DNA from: Delphinapterus leucas
Lineage: Eukaryota; Chordata; Mammalia; Artiodactyla; Monodontidae
Assembly (NCBI RefSeq): GCF_002288925.2
Contig: NW_022098036.1
Coordinates: forward strand, 42,641,148 to 42,705,147
DNA: 64,000 nucleotides
Direction of reading: 5' to 3'
Shown here: piece after piece, positions 1 to 12,833 of the stretch
How the letters are laid out: each line of letters starts with the position of its first letter
How positions within the stretch are numbered: position 1 is the first letter of the stretch
Made by a program: the position numbers and the translations under genes
Notes under the pieces: generated by a model
Database searches by the model: none
Told to the model about the DNA's origin: nothing
The model's input: only the letters and a program-made list of their open reading frames with translations

Positions 1-1213
1 TGTGGGTTTTTCATATATGGTCTTTATTATGTTGAGGTAGGTTCCCTCTATGCCCACTTTCTGGAGAGTTTTTATCATTAATGGGTGTTGAATTTTGTCA
101 AAAGCTTTTTCTGCATCTATTGAGATGATGATATGGTTTTTCTTCTTCAATTTGTTAATATTGTGTATCACATTGATTGATTTGCATATATTGAAGAATC
201 CTTGCATCCCTGGGATAAATCCCACTTGATCATGGTGTATGATCCTTTTAATGTGTTTTTGGATTCTGTTTGCTAGGATTTTGTTGAGGATTTTTGCATC
301 TATATTCATCAGTGGTATTGGTCTGTAATTTTCTTTTTTTGTAGTATCTTTGTCTGGTTTTGGTATCAGGGTGATGGTGGCCTCATAGAATGAGTTTGGG
401 TGTGTTCTTTCCTCTGCAATTTTTTGGAACTGTTTGAGAAGGGTGGGTGTTATCCCTTCTCTAAATGTTTGATAGAATTCACCTGTGAAGCCATCTGGTC
501 CTGGACTTTTGTTTGTTGGAAGATTTGTAATCACAGCTTCAATTTCATTACTTGTGATTGGTCTGTTCATATTTTCTGTTTCTTCCTGGTTCAGTCTTGG
601 AAGGTTATACCTTTCTAAGAATTTGTCCATTTCTTGCAGGTTGTCCATTTTATTGGCATAGAGTTGCTGGTAGTAGTCTCTTAGGATGCTTTGTATTTCT
701 GTGGTGTCTGTTGTCACTTCTCCTTTTTCATTTCTAACTTTATTGATTTGAGTCCTCTCCCTCTTTTTCTGATGGGTCTGGCTAATGGTTTATCAATTAT
801 GTTTATCTTCTCAAAGAACCAGCTTTTACTTTTATTGATCTTTGCTAGTGTTTTCTTTGTTTCTATTTCATTTATTTCTGCTCTGATCTTAAGATTTCTT
901 TCCTTATTCTAACTTTGGGTTTTGTTTGTTCTTCTTTCTCTAGTTCTTTTAGGTGTAAGGTTAGATTATTTATTTGAGATGTTTCTTGTTTCTTGATGTA
1001 GGCTTGCATAGCTATAAACTTCTCTCTTAGATCTGCTTTTGCTGCAACCCATAGGTTTTGGATTGTCGTGTATTCATTGTCATTTGTCTCTAGGTATTTT
1101 CTGATTTCCTCTTTGATTTCTTCAGTGATCTCTTGGGTATTTAGTAACGTAGTGCTTAGCCTCCATGTGTTTGTGTTTTTTACGTTTTTTTCCCCTGTAG
1201 TTCATTTCTAATC

Positions 1214-1696
1214 TCATAGCGTGTGGTCAGAAAAGATGCTTGATATGATTTCAATTTTCTTAAATTTACTGAGGCTTGATTTGTGACCCAAGATGTAATC
1301 TATCCTGGAGAATGTTCCGTGCACACTTGAGAAGAAGGTGTAATCTGCTGTTTTTGGATGGAATATCCTATAAATATCAATTAAATCGATCTGGTCTATT
1401 GTGTTATTTAAAGCTTCTGTTTCCTTATTTATTTTCATTTTGGATGATCTGTCCATTGGTGTAAGTGAGGTGTTAAAGTCCCCCACTCTTAGTGTGTTAC
1501 TGTCTATTTCCTCTTTTATAGCTGTTGTTAGCAGTTGCCTTATGTATTGAGGTGCTCCTATGTTGGGTGCATATATATTTATAATTGTTATGTCTTCTTC
1601 TTGGATTGATCCCTTGATCATTATGTAGTGTCCTTCCTTGTCTCTTGTAACATTCTTTATTTTCAAGTCTATTTTATCTGATATGAATATTGCCAC
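1214..1696 (-). pseudogene. L1 ORF2 endonuclease-domain fragment in L1-A
   Basis: This 160-residue open frame covers the middle and C-terminal part of the APE-like endonuclease. Visible motifs are the INIYAPN strand, VGDFNT (the Asp/Asn pair that is catalytic in this family), RIDYILGHK and the SDH motif near the end. The N-terminal part of the domain lies in another frame at about 1,700-1,840, and the reverse-transcriptase part at 1-1,210 is broken by frameshifts and stops. The endonuclease nicks target DNA at TTTT/AA to prime reverse transcription; this copy is not functional. Confidence 0.88.
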
Positions 1697-2033
1697 TCCA
1701 GTTTTCTTTTGATTTCCATTTGCATGGAATATCTTTTTCCATCCCCTTACTTTCAGTCTGTATGTGTCCCTAGGTCTGAAGTGGGTCTTTAATTATCGAT
1801 ATGCATGTTCCTATGACCATTTTCTTAATTGCTTTGGGTTTGTTTTTGTAGGTCCTTTTCTCCTCTTGTGTTTCCCACTTAGAGAAGTTCCTTTAGCATG
1901 TGTTGTAGAGCTGGTTTGGTGGTGCTGAATTCTCTTAGCTTTTGCTTGTCTGTAAAGCTTTTGATTTCTCCATCGAATCTGAATGAGATCCTTGCCAGGT
2001 AGAGTAATCTTGGTTGTAGGTTCTTCCCTTTCA

Positions 2034-2783
2034 TCACTTTAAGTATATCATGCCACTCCCTCTGGCTTTTAGAGTTTCTGCTGAGAAACCAGTTGTTAAC
2101 CTTATGAGAGGTCCCTTGTATGTTAGTTGTCGTTTTTCCCTTGCTGCTTTCAATAATTTTTCTTTGTCTTTAATTTTTGCCAATTTGATTGCTATGTGCC
2201 TCAGTGTGGTTTTCCTTGGGTTTATCCTGTATGGGACTTGCTGTGCTTCCTGGACTTTGGTGGCCATTTCCTTTCCCATGTTAAGGAAATTTTCGAATAC
2301 AATCTCTTCAACTATTTTCTCAGGTCCTTTTTCTCTCTCTTCTCCTTCTGGGACCCCTATAATGTGAATGTTGTTGCATTTAATCTTGTCCCAGAAGTCT
2401 CTTAGGCTGTCTTCATTTCTTTTCATTCTTTTTTCTTTATTCTGTTCCACATCAGTGAATTCCACCATTCCGTCTTCCAGGTCACTTATCAATTCTTCTG
2501 CCTCAGTTATTCTGCTATTGATTCCTTCTAGTGTAGTTTTCATTTCAGTTATTGTATTGTTCATCTCTGTTTGTTTGTTCTTTAACTCTTCTCGGTGTTT
2601 GTTAAACATTTCTTGCATCTTCTCGATCTTTGCCTCCATTCTTTTTCCGAGGTCCTGGATCATCTTCCCTATCATTATTCTGAATTCTTTTTCTGGAAGG
2701 TTGCCTATCTCTTCTTCATTTTGTTGTTTTTCTGGGGTTTCATCTTGTTCCTTCATCTGGTCCATAGCCCTCTTCCTTTTCAT
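2034..2783 (-). pseudogene. L1 ORF1p (RNA-binding protein), C-terminally truncated, in L1-A
   Basis: An open frame of 249 residues starts with MKRKRAMDQMKEQDETPEKQ. Residues about 30-115 are rich in heptad-like K/E/L/M (coiled coil that trimerises ORF1p). The RRM-like part follows (IIGVPEGEEREKGPEK at about 140-157), then the start of the C-terminal domain (NPRKTTLRHIAIKLAKIKDKEKLL). L1 ORF1p is usually about 340 residues; here the frame stops in the C-terminal domain at SGMIYLK, where related copies continue. ORF1p binds L1 RNA and acts as a nucleic-acid chaperone in the cytoplasmic RNP. This copy is the best preserved ORF1 in the window but cannot give full-length protein. Confidence 0.9.
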
Positions 2784-2949
2784 CTTGTCTATCTTTCTGT
2801 GAATGTGGTTTTTGGTCCACAGGCTGCAGGATTGTAATTCTTCTTGCTTCTGCTATCTGTCCTCTGGTGGATGAGGCTATCTCTAAACAAATACTTTTTA
2901 ATTGACAAATATTCCTTTTGTTTCTAAGGAGTGGAGAGAAGCATAGAAC

Positions 2950-3205
2950 AAATACTTATTGTACATCTAATATGTTGCAGGCATAGTGCTAGCACACTAT
3001 GTATATTGTATAATTTAATCTTAATGAAAGCAGAGTGAAGGAGATATTCTTATTTCTCAGTTTTCAGGTGAGGAAGCAGAGACTTCTAGAAGTTAAATAA
3101 TTTGGCCAGGATTACAATAATTTGTCACTGTCTGATATAATCTTTGAATCTAGATCTCTCTGAATTCAAAGCCCACATATTCCCAAATCTACCATACTAC
3201 TTCCT
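2950..3205 (-). mobile_element. MIR SINE fossil
   Basis: The plus strand shows the complement of the MIR core: a degraded 'ttgcaggcatagtgctagc' segment, then 'caggtgaggaagcagagac', 'gttaaataatttggcc' and an 'attcaaagcccaca' end. This order matches the reverse complement of MIR. It is diverged and has no flanking duplication, as expected for an old mammalian repeat. Confidence 0.65.
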
Positions 3206-6009
3206 TACTACACACAGTTCCTGTAGTATATGCTGTGGTGCACTAGCCAGATGCCCTCTCCAGGAGTGAAGCACTTATTCTCCCAGGAGCTGGGGCTGTT
3301 GGTGGTTGAGAGCATTAACTGTGCCCCTCTCTAGAACTTTCCCTCAGCTGAAGAGAGCAGCCTTACCTGAGAGGATGCACCCTTTCCAGGGGCAGTTACA
3401 CATCCAGTGACTGGTCCATGTTGGGACTACTCTGACTGGCATCCCAACTCCAGAGTGCTCAGCAGGATTAACTAAAGCTGGGGCTACGTTACAGTTTAAC
3501 CTTGCTTTCTACCCAATCCTGCTTTCTTCACTATGCTACCTCCTATGTTTATTTCAGGAGTTCCTCTCAATAAACTTTTGCCATGTGCATCTCTGCTTCC
3601 CAAGAACTGACCTGCAACTTGTGTCACGTCTCAAGTTAGATGATTATCAGGAGAGCATGATATGTTCTTCTCCATTACTCATGGAGCAAAATAAAAATTC
3701 TTTCAAAAATACTTCCAATAAATACCATGAGTGCTAAAGCTTGCTCTAAGGTGTAACTACTACTGTATTTTCCTCCCTCCTTGCTTCCAATTCCAAGCAA
3801 AAAACTTCTTACCATGAACAGGACAGCATAGACTTTGTTGCCCTCTTCCCATAAAGTATTAATAACTCCCTTAAACTCATTCAAATTGTACAACTATTAT
3901 GGTTGATATTATTTGTGAGCATTTTTTCCAGAAGATTGAAGTATGATTCTAGTCTAAATCATTTGAGATTATCCAGAACACATGAGGGGAATTATTTTGA
4001 CTCATTGCAGTTGTAAGATATACTTACACTGGTTCTTTTCCAATCCTGAGGACCTTTGATTAAAACCAGATTCCACATTTTTAAGTTTTTATTTTGGCAT
4101 ATGACTAGACATTAACTTTTGCTTTTCACACGCAAATTATAAAAATAATCTCTAAATCATTGCTTGTGAACCTCACAACTCTTTGATTTCAGCTCTTTCA
4201 TGCTTTTGTTGTATCTGAGTAGTAGAACACTCTCATTGCACCTGAATGCTACTGTGCATGTACAGGTAGTGTTTGGACTGCGGCTGGAATATTACTAAAA
4301 CCAGAAAAGTCATGTTTTGGTTTTCAGTTACTATGTAGAGCAAAGCCTACTGATAGAAGTTAGATGATGCCCATTAAGGCACAGAAATTTAAATGGAAGG
4401 GCAAAGCAGAAATGTGTACTGAGATGTTACTTTCTGAATTACTTAGGGAGCAATGTACTCTTTGCCCAGACACAAGCTCTATCTCAGGGAAATGTAAGAC
4501 AAGAAAAAAGACTGACATAGCTGGCAAGTCAGAAACAACCTTCCACCTGTAGGAACTCAAATCCTGGGTAAATAACTAGAATTTAGTGAAAATGAATAGA
4601 GAAGAAAGCAGAATAGTCAACCTAAGTATATGTATGTCTATGGTTATTGATTCTGTTTGCTCTTCTTTCCATGTAGTTCAAGGCAACTGAATAAACCAAT
4701 GAAAAACTTACCTCCAATTCCCCTTTTCTCTTTAGCTGGGCGTTTCTGATATTTCCTAGCTGGTAATCTGATTATATTAGGGCTTTAGATTTCATTTTGC
4801 TGAGTTTTGTATTCTACCTTTCCTTACACTATTTCCCTCCCTCCAGCCATCCTACAGTAAGAGGTCACAGCTATGCTGCTATCCTTGACAGTGCATCACC
4901 AGCCCATCACAGCTAAGTGGTAATATACAGTGATCCCATTCCATGTAGCATAACTGGTAATCAGATTCAGTATAAGTGAGGGGAAAATAATAGAGGGGAT
5001 CATCGTGCATGATTATATTCCAGACAACATAGAACAAAGGGTACGTATCTGGGTTGGATATTGCTAATAGAGCTCAAAGCTCTAAAACTTTCAGCACCTT
5101 GTTCAGAGGCAAGGAATGAACCAACACAAGCCCTGGGAAGCAGACAGGGGTGACAAGCATTAATAGTGCCATTATCTCAAGATAATGTTAAGCTGATAAA
5201 ATATTTGGCCATGGCCTAGGCTTTTATTTCCCATGGAAATATGGGTTTCAAATACCACAATCTATCACAGAATCTCAAGGGGACTGCACATGTTATAATG
5301 TATTAAATTCATGTAAACTGCCACTATGAAGACAGGAAATCTAATTTAGAGAAAAATATTCCAGCATAATAAGGAGGCTAAACTGAGGTGGCCACATTAG
5401 GGATATGCTGGCTTTCTGGCTGACTATTTTCTGAATCAAAGAACATGTCAGTGAGAAGGCCACCAAAAATGATATGGGATTCAGAACTGTCAGTTATTAG
5501 ACGTACACAACAGGTAAATTAATATTTGGTGATAGGCTTCTGGGGCTTGGGACTTGACAGCTTAGGCAATGCTACTTTGGTACTACAAATAAGGGGAGAT
5601 CACATTCTTTGTCATAGTCAACCAAATATCACTATTCCCAAGCTGTCACTAGGCTGTCGAGGAATCTGCATTAACTCTTTCAGGCCACCAAAAGCCTCTT
5701 TAGAAAATATTTTTTCCAGAAATTTACCAGTTACTGGGAGAATTAGTTGAAACAGCTACTGGTCTGTAGATTCTGTATTGTACAATCAGGACTCTGATTT
5801 GGAAGAGACCAAATGGACTGTCTTGTCCCACACCCCCACTCCTCTCCACCTGCCAACAAAGTAAGAAGTTGCCTCGGATCACACAGAGTGGCATGGCAGA
5901 AAGGAAAACTCATTTCTATTGCATCAAATACAATTCACTAAAAAAAAGAATAATTTGTGGAATATTTTGATGTATACTTTCTACTTTGTGCATAATCAAA
6001 CTGTGAGAA
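3206..6009. other. No gene or clear repeat seen
   Basis: About 2.8 kb of ordinary AT-rich sequence. The short open frames here (none above about 75 codons) have no recognisable domains. I saw no RNA gene or clear transposon boundary. Confidence 0.6.
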
Positions 6010-6150
6010 AGATGGTGGTACATTTTACAAGTGAGGAAACAAAGACCCAGCAGCAAAGCAAATTGTCTAATGTCAGGCAAAGTGGGAATTGCTATCCACT
6101 TCCACTGATTCCAAGCTCCATGCTTTGCTCACTATGTTGTATACTGCTTG
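6010..6150 (-). mobile_element. Possible MIR fragment
   Basis: The segment 'attttacaagtgaggaaac' followed by 'aattgtctaatgtcaggc' and a 'gattccaagctccatgct' end has the order of a reverse-complement MIR. The match is short and diverged. Confidence 0.45.
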
Positions 6151-6369
6151 TATTAAAACCAAGAGTGCTTGCTAATAAAAGTTTCCTTTAGATTAATGCA
6201 TTTCCCTTATTAATCTGCTCTTTTCCAAATTAAAAAATATGACTATGTCTACATTTTTTTCACACAAATCTTAGTGCAGTTTAACTCAAGTTTAAACACT
6301 GGTTTAATCAAGTCATTTTCCTCCTCCTCCCCCACTTTCTTCTCCTCCTCCTCTACCTCCCCTTCCTTC

Positions 6370-6404
<35 letters not shown>

Positions 6405-6591
6405 TTACACGGGCCTCTCACTGTTGTGGCCTCTCCCGTTGCAGAGCACAGGCTCCGGACGCGCAGGCTCAGCGGCCATGGCTCACGGGCCCAGCCGCTC
6501 CGCGGCATGTGGGATCCTCCCGGACCGGGGCACGAGCCCGTGTCCCCTGCATCGGCAGGCGGACTCTCAACCACTGCGCCACCAGGGAAGC
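6370..6591 (-). mobile_element. CHR-1-type tRNA-derived SINE
   Basis: On the minus strand the element starts with the tRNA-like head (TGGTGGCGCAGTGGTTGAGA, an A-box region), has a GC-rich body with the B-box region near the GTGCCCCGGTCCGGGAGGAT stretch, and ends in (AC)n plus a long A tail (plus-strand T run at 6,370-6,391). The flanks share CCCCTTCCTTCTTTTT on both sides, the target-site duplication of L1-driven insertion. The simple (TG)n between tail and body is tail decay. The several open frames over it are SINE shadows. Confidence 0.92.
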
Positions 6592-7266
6592 CCCTTCCTT
6601 CTTTTTGTACTAGGGGAATAATCCTTCCTAAAGATTAACTTGTCCTTTTCGAATTTACTTCCTGACCATTCCTTCTAGAATGTATACACAGTCTTTGTTC
6701 TTCATTTGCACATCATTTAATGTCTATTAACTTCGAAAGGTTATTGAGTCTTACAGACTATTCTTTATATAATCATTGTTCAAGTCAAATGTAAATGTGG
6801 TTGTTAGTTTTGCAATCACCCAGAAAAGGTTACCATTTTTATCTTTTAATATAAATGAGTGGCACCTTTTACCATAACTGTCAGAAGCCCTGCAGTACAC
6901 ACTATCCGATTACGCCACAAAGAGGCCAGAATGCTCATATTAAGCTCGAGTTCACTGAATTCTATCAGTCATCAGTTATGAAAGGACAATTTCCTCACAA
7001 GGGCCTGTTTAGAAAATGAACCCTTTCCTATTTAGAAGCTCTAGTTTAGACTACGTTACCATCAAGGCCACTAAGGATAAGATTTAATGGACACTTCAAA
7101 AAGTTTTCTTAGATAAAACCTCCTGTAATTGTTTTTAGACAACTCAAGTGATTCAAGCCTGGCGACATTTTTTTTTTTTGAGTTTGAACCTCTGAAACAG
7201 TAAGAAAGTGTTCCATGAAGAAGAAGGTGCTGTGTCATGATCTTATCTTGAACAGGACTGGGGATC
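6592..7266. other. No gene or clear repeat seen
   Basis: Intervening sequence between two SINEs with no recognisable gene, RNA or repeat. Only short T runs (for example near 7,170) stand out. Confidence 0.6.
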
Positions 7267-7473
7267 TTTTTTTTTTTTTTTGCGGAACGTGGGCCTTTCA
7301 CTGTTGTGGCCTCTCCCGTTGTGGAGCACAGGCTCCGGATGCGCAGGCTCAGCGGCCATGGCTCACAGGCCCAGCCGCTCCGCGGCATGTGGGATCCTTC
7401 CGGACCGGGGCACGAACCCGTGTCCCCTGCATCGGCAGGCGGACCCTCAACCACTGCGCCACCAGGGAAGCCC
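7267..7473 (-). mobile_element. CHR-1-type tRNA-derived SINE
   Basis: Same family and orientation as the copy at 6.4 kb: T run at 7,267-7,281 on the plus strand, GC-rich body, and a tRNA head ending in ACCAGGGAAGCCC. The flanks repeat AGGACTGGGGATCTTT exactly (about 7,254-7,269 and 7,474-7,489). The perfect duplication and low divergence suggest a fairly recent insertion. Confidence 0.95.
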
Positions 7474-7974
7474 AGGACTGGGGATCTTTGAAAGGGTGCA
7501 GCAATGTGGAGCTTTACTGGTAAGACAGATAAAGAATGTTCTGATCTCTTCCAAATTAAACTTTCAGGTATATTACCACCTACTCCCTCTACCTCAGCTC
7601 CAAGTTCTAGAAGATTAACCAAAGCTCAGGTAGGTAGCTATAACGTTGATGGAGTTTCCTGGGTTGTTGCTATTCCTAGGGTTCCTGAGGAAGCATCTAA
7701 CTGCAGCAGCAACAAAAGCATCCCTAAGACACACTGGTATTTGTCTGAGTCTCAGCAGGTGGAACAGTGGGGGCTACCATAAGAAGAAGGTTAAAGAATA
7801 TTCTTGGGCTTGTAAGTATGAATAAACATTAGGCAATGTCTATGTGGTTCAGAAACAAATACTGGATTGGAAAACAATCTATGCAAGAGTCTGACCACTG
7901 AAGTGACAAAACTGAATCCTTTATGGTGGGGTTGCATTTACACCGTATACTTACTCTATACATCCAGCTAAAGA

Positions 7975-7975
7975 C

Positions 7976-8006
<31 letters not shown>
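7975..8006. repeat. (CA)n microsatellite
   Basis: An almost pure CA run of about 15 units within otherwise unremarkable sequence. It is likely polymorphic in length. Confidence 0.95.
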
Positions 8007-8009
<3 letters not shown>

Positions 8010-9867
8010 GTACAATCAATTTTATAATTACCTATATTTCACCTGACTTTCTTCTTGAGGCAGAAATGCCTTCATGTGAGCGTACCATGAGAATATAGTT
8101 CCTCCCGTAGCCCTCTCCTAATGCAAGCATCTCACTTTTATAAGCATGCTTCTTATGATTAAAGATGCACATTCCTATTCAACATGGTCCTTAAAAGTGC
8201 ATGTAAATTATTTCATATGATGCCCAGCCAAGGAAATAGAGATCTATTGTTATAATAAAAAAAAATCGGTTGTGTTGGACTTACTAAGAGAGGGTATAAT
8301 ACTAACACTTTGTGGGTGATTGAAAAGATTTTCAAAGGTAATTTTGATTTTGGAACCCAAATTCCATCCAAGCTATTACTCTGCTCTGATGATGTTCTAC
8401 TCCACATACTTAACTATGATGTTCAGAAATTGGTTTTTAGAGCAAGCACAAGTCAATGGCACTGAAAAATAACTCATAGGTCACACTAGATATAGCCCAT
8501 CTTTCTATTTACGTACAACCAAAGCAAAATAGTAAAAAAATAAATCTGAGATGTGAGTACTATCTTCTTACTTCAGCTTCTCCTGGACTAATATATACAG
8601 AGCTCATTTTTTTGATATTGATAGGGTCTCTCTCTCAAACCATACACACTAACACACATAAACATGCACATCGTATCTTAATAGTTCTGCCTCAAATGAA
8701 CTTAGAAAATATGTCGAAAAGTAATTAAGTAATTCAAAAGATAAGCATATACTCAAAAGAATTATTGCTGAAAAACTCATGATTCCTGTAAGGAGAGTTA
8801 TGAGCCAGAGTCAATCTCATGTAGTTCCTGTGAGTCTCTTTGGCTGGTATCATAAAGCAAGTACAAACATGCAATATAGGGCCCTCTGGAAGGCGAACTG
8901 TTTCCTTGTTTGAAAATTCGGGCATCAGGACCTTCACCACAATAGTTAGGGCTCCCTGTCAGTCCAGATAGCTGTAGGATTTCAAGCCAACAGGGAAATG
9001 ATTCATTGGAATGGCTTAATCCATACTACAGAATGAGCACCATAAATATTTCATTGTTAACTCAAGCATAATCACATACAACAGATTAGAAAAAGGTATA
9101 TTTATTTTTATATCATTCCACAGTAAAGAATTAGAGAAAACCCTTAGGAAGTTTTGTCCAAGAGAATGATCTCAGTGTGAGTTCAGTCTGGATGCCTCCT
9201 GTTTTTGCAATATCTAAGTTCTGCTCATCTTTTGCCCATCTCCGCACTGTTCCTTACCCTGCACAACTTGTGCTTGGGCAACAATTTTGCCTACTAGAAC
9301 CATTATTGCTATTTGCACATTTTTAACATCCATTTGTAGTCACTGGAAGTTCACTTTATATATCGAGAATTTATTGATTGTTGTGCTAAAGATAAGTTTT
9401 GCTTCTTCTAAATGAACTCTAAAATCTAGTCAATCCCTACTATAACAGGAATGGCATGCCTGCTTGCTTGGCCCTGCACTTTTCTCTCTCCAACACGGCT
9501 TTTATGTTCTTTCAGTTCTCATTGCTATGTTTTCAGCCTCACTGCAGGATTGGGAAGAGGTTATATTCCATCCTATTGACCAGAAGGGAAATTTCCTGAT
9601 GGAATCTGAACTGTATAATTACATAAATATCCCCCTGTCTTCAGCAGCTTGAGAGAGTACAGCTTACTCATCTTATAACCAGCGTGTGTGAGCTGTTGTC
9701 ACATTCAAAAAAGAGGAATGCACCAAAAGAAGGTGCATATAAGGATAAATAGAATATATTCTTCACCCAAGTCAAATTATCCTTGGCCTTATTACTTACA
9801 ATATTAATAAGTAAGCTGAAAATTTGGCCCCCAAATCATCATATTCTCTAATAAAAAAATAATCATT
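8007..9867. other. No gene or clear repeat seen
   Basis: Ordinary AT-rich sequence. Open frames here are at most about 70 codons and show no domain, repeat or compositional support for coding. Confidence 0.55.
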
Positions 9868-9980
9868 GGCTGCTCTCACTTTCCAGGGTGACCCCATGCT
9901 CCAGGGCCACTCTTGCCTTCTGAGACGGCCCACACTGTCTGTGGAGTGTGTATCTCTCTAAATAAACGTGCTTTTGCTTA
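9868..9980 (+). mobile_element. Short retroposed RNA 3' end, probably from an LTR-element transcript
   Basis: A 112-base insert starting GGCTGCTCTCACTTTCCAGG has an AATAAA near its end and terminates in an A run. It is flanked by AAAAAATAATCATT on both sides (9,854-9,867 and 9,980-9,993). The poly(A) signal, A tail and 14-base duplication show L1-style insertion of a 5'-truncated polyadenylated RNA. The 'ctctctaaataaacgtgctt' end resembles the R region of retroviral LTRs, so the template was probably an endogenous-retrovirus transcript. That parent assignment is inference. Confidence 0.6.
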
Positions 9981-9993
9981 AAAAATAATCATT

Positions 9994-12299
9994 AAGAAAA
10001 TGAACTCAGAAAATGAACATTTTTTTCCATTGTTGTCTCCTGCTACAAGAAATCTTTGGCCTTCTGAAATCTTTATTATGAATCTTAAATCTCTAAGGAA
10101 TAGATTCGTAATGTTACAATTTTCTGTAGCATTTAGGTTTCAGAAATATTTCCCAGTAGCCTTGTTCAGCCTACCCATTTTTACCTTCTATTTCTAGGGA
10201 AAAGTGACATTAAAGATATGCAAAAACTCAGATTTCGAACTGGGCTTCCAGTTGCTTTTTGACATTGAATATGTAGCAATGCCTTGAGAATGAAACTCCT
10301 CTCCTACATCTGAATTTCTGTTAAGCTTTACGGTAGGGAGGGAAAATAGAATTTTCCTATATTAAAGGGAAGGTATACTTGGACACAGGATGGGATGGGA
10401 TCTAGCCCAGATGTTGCAGTCCAAGGTCATTTACAAATCCCTGAGACAAAAAGGTAGAAAATCCACACCTGATTCAAAAACAAACTCTAAAGATCCCACC
10501 AGGAATTTACTCTGTGGTCTTACGATAACCTTACTTTTTCTGCACCTTTTGAGTGAGGTAGACAAGAAAGCAGTTTTCACTGCTGCAAATCTGGCTTAAT
10601 AACAAAACTATCATTAGTTTCTGAAATTGAGCAACTTCTGGGATCACATTGTTTGTATGTTACGGGCCTATCTTCTTCCAAGCTCTAGTCATTGTCAGGT
10701 ATTCAAATTTTCTAGACCTTTGAGTTGTTACTACTAGGAAATATCTGACATATATAATAAAATATGCATATTTACATTCCTCTAGTTCCTTTTACATCTC
10801 AATGGAGCAAGATTACTAAAAGATGGTCTACAGTATAAGCCATTGTTGTTAAACAATGATTATTAAAGATTTCAAAGGTTCGTGGAATTAAACAAACAAA
10901 TATTTACTTTCAAAATCATCTGAGGAGCAAAATTGTTCCAAATTCTGAGTATTTTTTTCATACTGAAGACAATCTTCTTAGAAGACCATTCACCCTGACT
11001 TCAACATTAACTGTCAGCAACTTCACTTGCTATTCTAAGAACCGAAATCAAACTTCAATTACGAAACCAGACCTGTGGAGATGAGAGAGTTGGGTGATAA
11101 ATGTTTCCTCATTTCTAGCAACAACTGGATTTTCTCTTTCACTCAAAGAAATAAGAAGCAGGCAAATCTCCAAGGCTGAGCTTTTGGGGGTGAGATTTTT
11201 CTCACAACTCTACACCTAATTATCTGTGTGTATCATCAGCAGAGATTCTCAAGGTACTGCTTATTGAAACTGACCTGGTGGGCACCTCGGGTCTTAAGGA
11301 TGAATGAATAAATAATTTTGCTGAATGCTGCTGAATATGTGATAATGTAATTAGTATTCCTGCCAACAGAATTGAAAATGAGATGTTGCGTCTCTAGGGA
11401 CTTTTGTACTTCTCTGTAAATAGTTTCTCTTAAAATGTGCAAGATACATATGAGCTAAGCAAGAAGGTTCATTCTAAATTAAAATGCTATTACGCTACAG
11501 ATGGTGTGGATGAAGGGCTTACTGAATTGTAACTCCCAGATTGACAGGGGAAAGCCATCATTTACATATTTTCCAAGCACATTAAGCCCCCAAAGGCATT
11601 TGGTTTCTGCAAACAACAAAAAAAAGCCATTTGGGTTAGAAATAATCCACTAGAGGAACACGATAGTGACCCATCTAGTATCTCCATGTCTGTGAAAATA
11701 AACATAAAATTTATTTGATACTAAGGAGAAGGAAAACAAACTGAGACTGTTACTTTCTTATAGCTTTCAAAATGAGGATTTTTAAAAGTATGATGTTTCA
11801 AAATCATTACAGATTGCTGCCTTGATTTGTTTAAAACATTAAGGCATTTCCCATATTGGCACCAAATCAAGTCAATCTAATCAATTTCCCCTTGGATACT
11901 TCAGTAACTTAGAATTTAAATGTTAATCAGTTCCATTCGGATTATTTACATACAGGTGCATAGGAAATAATCCAATGGATTGTTGCCCGATATTTGCTAG
12001 CTAAAACTGCAAAGACAAGAATTATTTTTTCTTCCTTCCAGAACATTTGCGAAGGATGAGTGAACTTCCTTCAGACTCAGCAGGACTTCCTCAGTCTGGC
12101 TGTGTTTCAACTCAAAATGATTTCCTCCTCAGAAACAAGCACACGGATGCCAGTTCATCTCTCACTAGAAACAAGAATAGAGCTGTATGTCTCATGGCTA
12201 AAGACTCAAATCAGGAAAATGTCTAGAGAGCAGCTTATAGTGGGTCCAGGTCCCTTAATGGAATCACTATAAGCTAAAATAAACAAAGGGAAACAGATG
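9994..12299. other. No gene or clear repeat seen
   Basis: About 2.3 kb without a recognised repeat boundary or gene. Open frames of 65-70 codons at 10,000-10,600, 11,236-11,442 and 12,060-12,272 have no recognisable motif. Confidence 0.55.
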
Positions 12300-12425
12300 A
12301 AACACTGAGCCAAGAATCAGAAGTGTTGGCCTAATATTGCCACTAACAAGCTCTGTGCCTCTAAGCTAGTCGCGTAAGTTCTCTAGGCTTCAATTTCTGC
12401 CTGTGTAAAGGAAAGCAGGCCGCTC
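12300..12425 (+). mobile_element. MIR SINE fossil
   Basis: The order 'attgccactaacaagctctg', 'gcttcaatttctgcctgtg' and 'taaaggaaagcagg' matches the forward MIR core region (the usual CTCATCTGTAAAATG part is decayed). No flanking duplication is visible. Confidence 0.55.
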
Positions 12426-12814
12426 CTGGATTTATTACAGTATATCGCATGCTTGCAATTTTCCATTTCCTGTGATAATCACTGGGATTCCTACCGGAGA
12501 ACCGCTTCGCAGAGCCTGTACCCTGGTGCACTAAAGTTGGTTTTCTGGCTCTCTTTTTTAATAAATTGGCACCATCTTGGTTGGTTACTCTCAAAACTGT
12601 GAAGAAAAGACTGCCGCAAGTCAGCACAAACTACTCCTTCTAATCTTTCAAAGCTGGGGCCACTCTTGCTTAAATAGTTTCCAAAGGCACATGTAAATAA
12701 TTAATGAATTTGTAAGGATTGGCCTATTTTCAGTATCTGTGGCTTTTATTAGCTAAAGATTCCATATCATCTTAAAAATGGCATTTCATAAAAACTTCCA
12801 GTATTGCAGATGGG
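12426..12814. other. No gene or clear repeat seen
   Basis: Nothing recognisable between the MIR and the SINE pair. Confidence 0.5.
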
Positions 12815-12833
12815 CTGACCAGTGATCATTTTA

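Larger units (their letters stand above)
1..2881 (-). mobile_element. L1-A: LINE-1 retrotransposon, 5'-truncated in the 5'UTR and cut by the window edge
   Basis: Minus-strand reading gives a short piece of 5'UTR (about 2,784-2,881), ORF1, a short inter-ORF spacer near 1,840-2,030, then the endonuclease part and the beginning of the reverse-transcriptase part of ORF2, which leaves the window at base 1. The same order and nearly the same sequence recur in L1-C (27.4-33.3 kb). Homology with L1-C stops at about 2,881, just after the GGATGAGGCTATCT motif, so this copy lacks most of the 5'UTR. Both ORFs are interrupted, so the copy is dead. The target-site duplication cannot be tested because the 3' end is outside the window. 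Confidence 0.95.

Noticed and set aside
6370..6600. Overlapping frames in several phases containing peptides such as GSGRAGSAAMAHGPSRSAAC
   Set aside because: The same peptides recur at every CHR SINE copy in all frames (6.4, 7.3, 16.0, 42.5, 52.0 and 56.1 kb), so they are translations of the SINE body.
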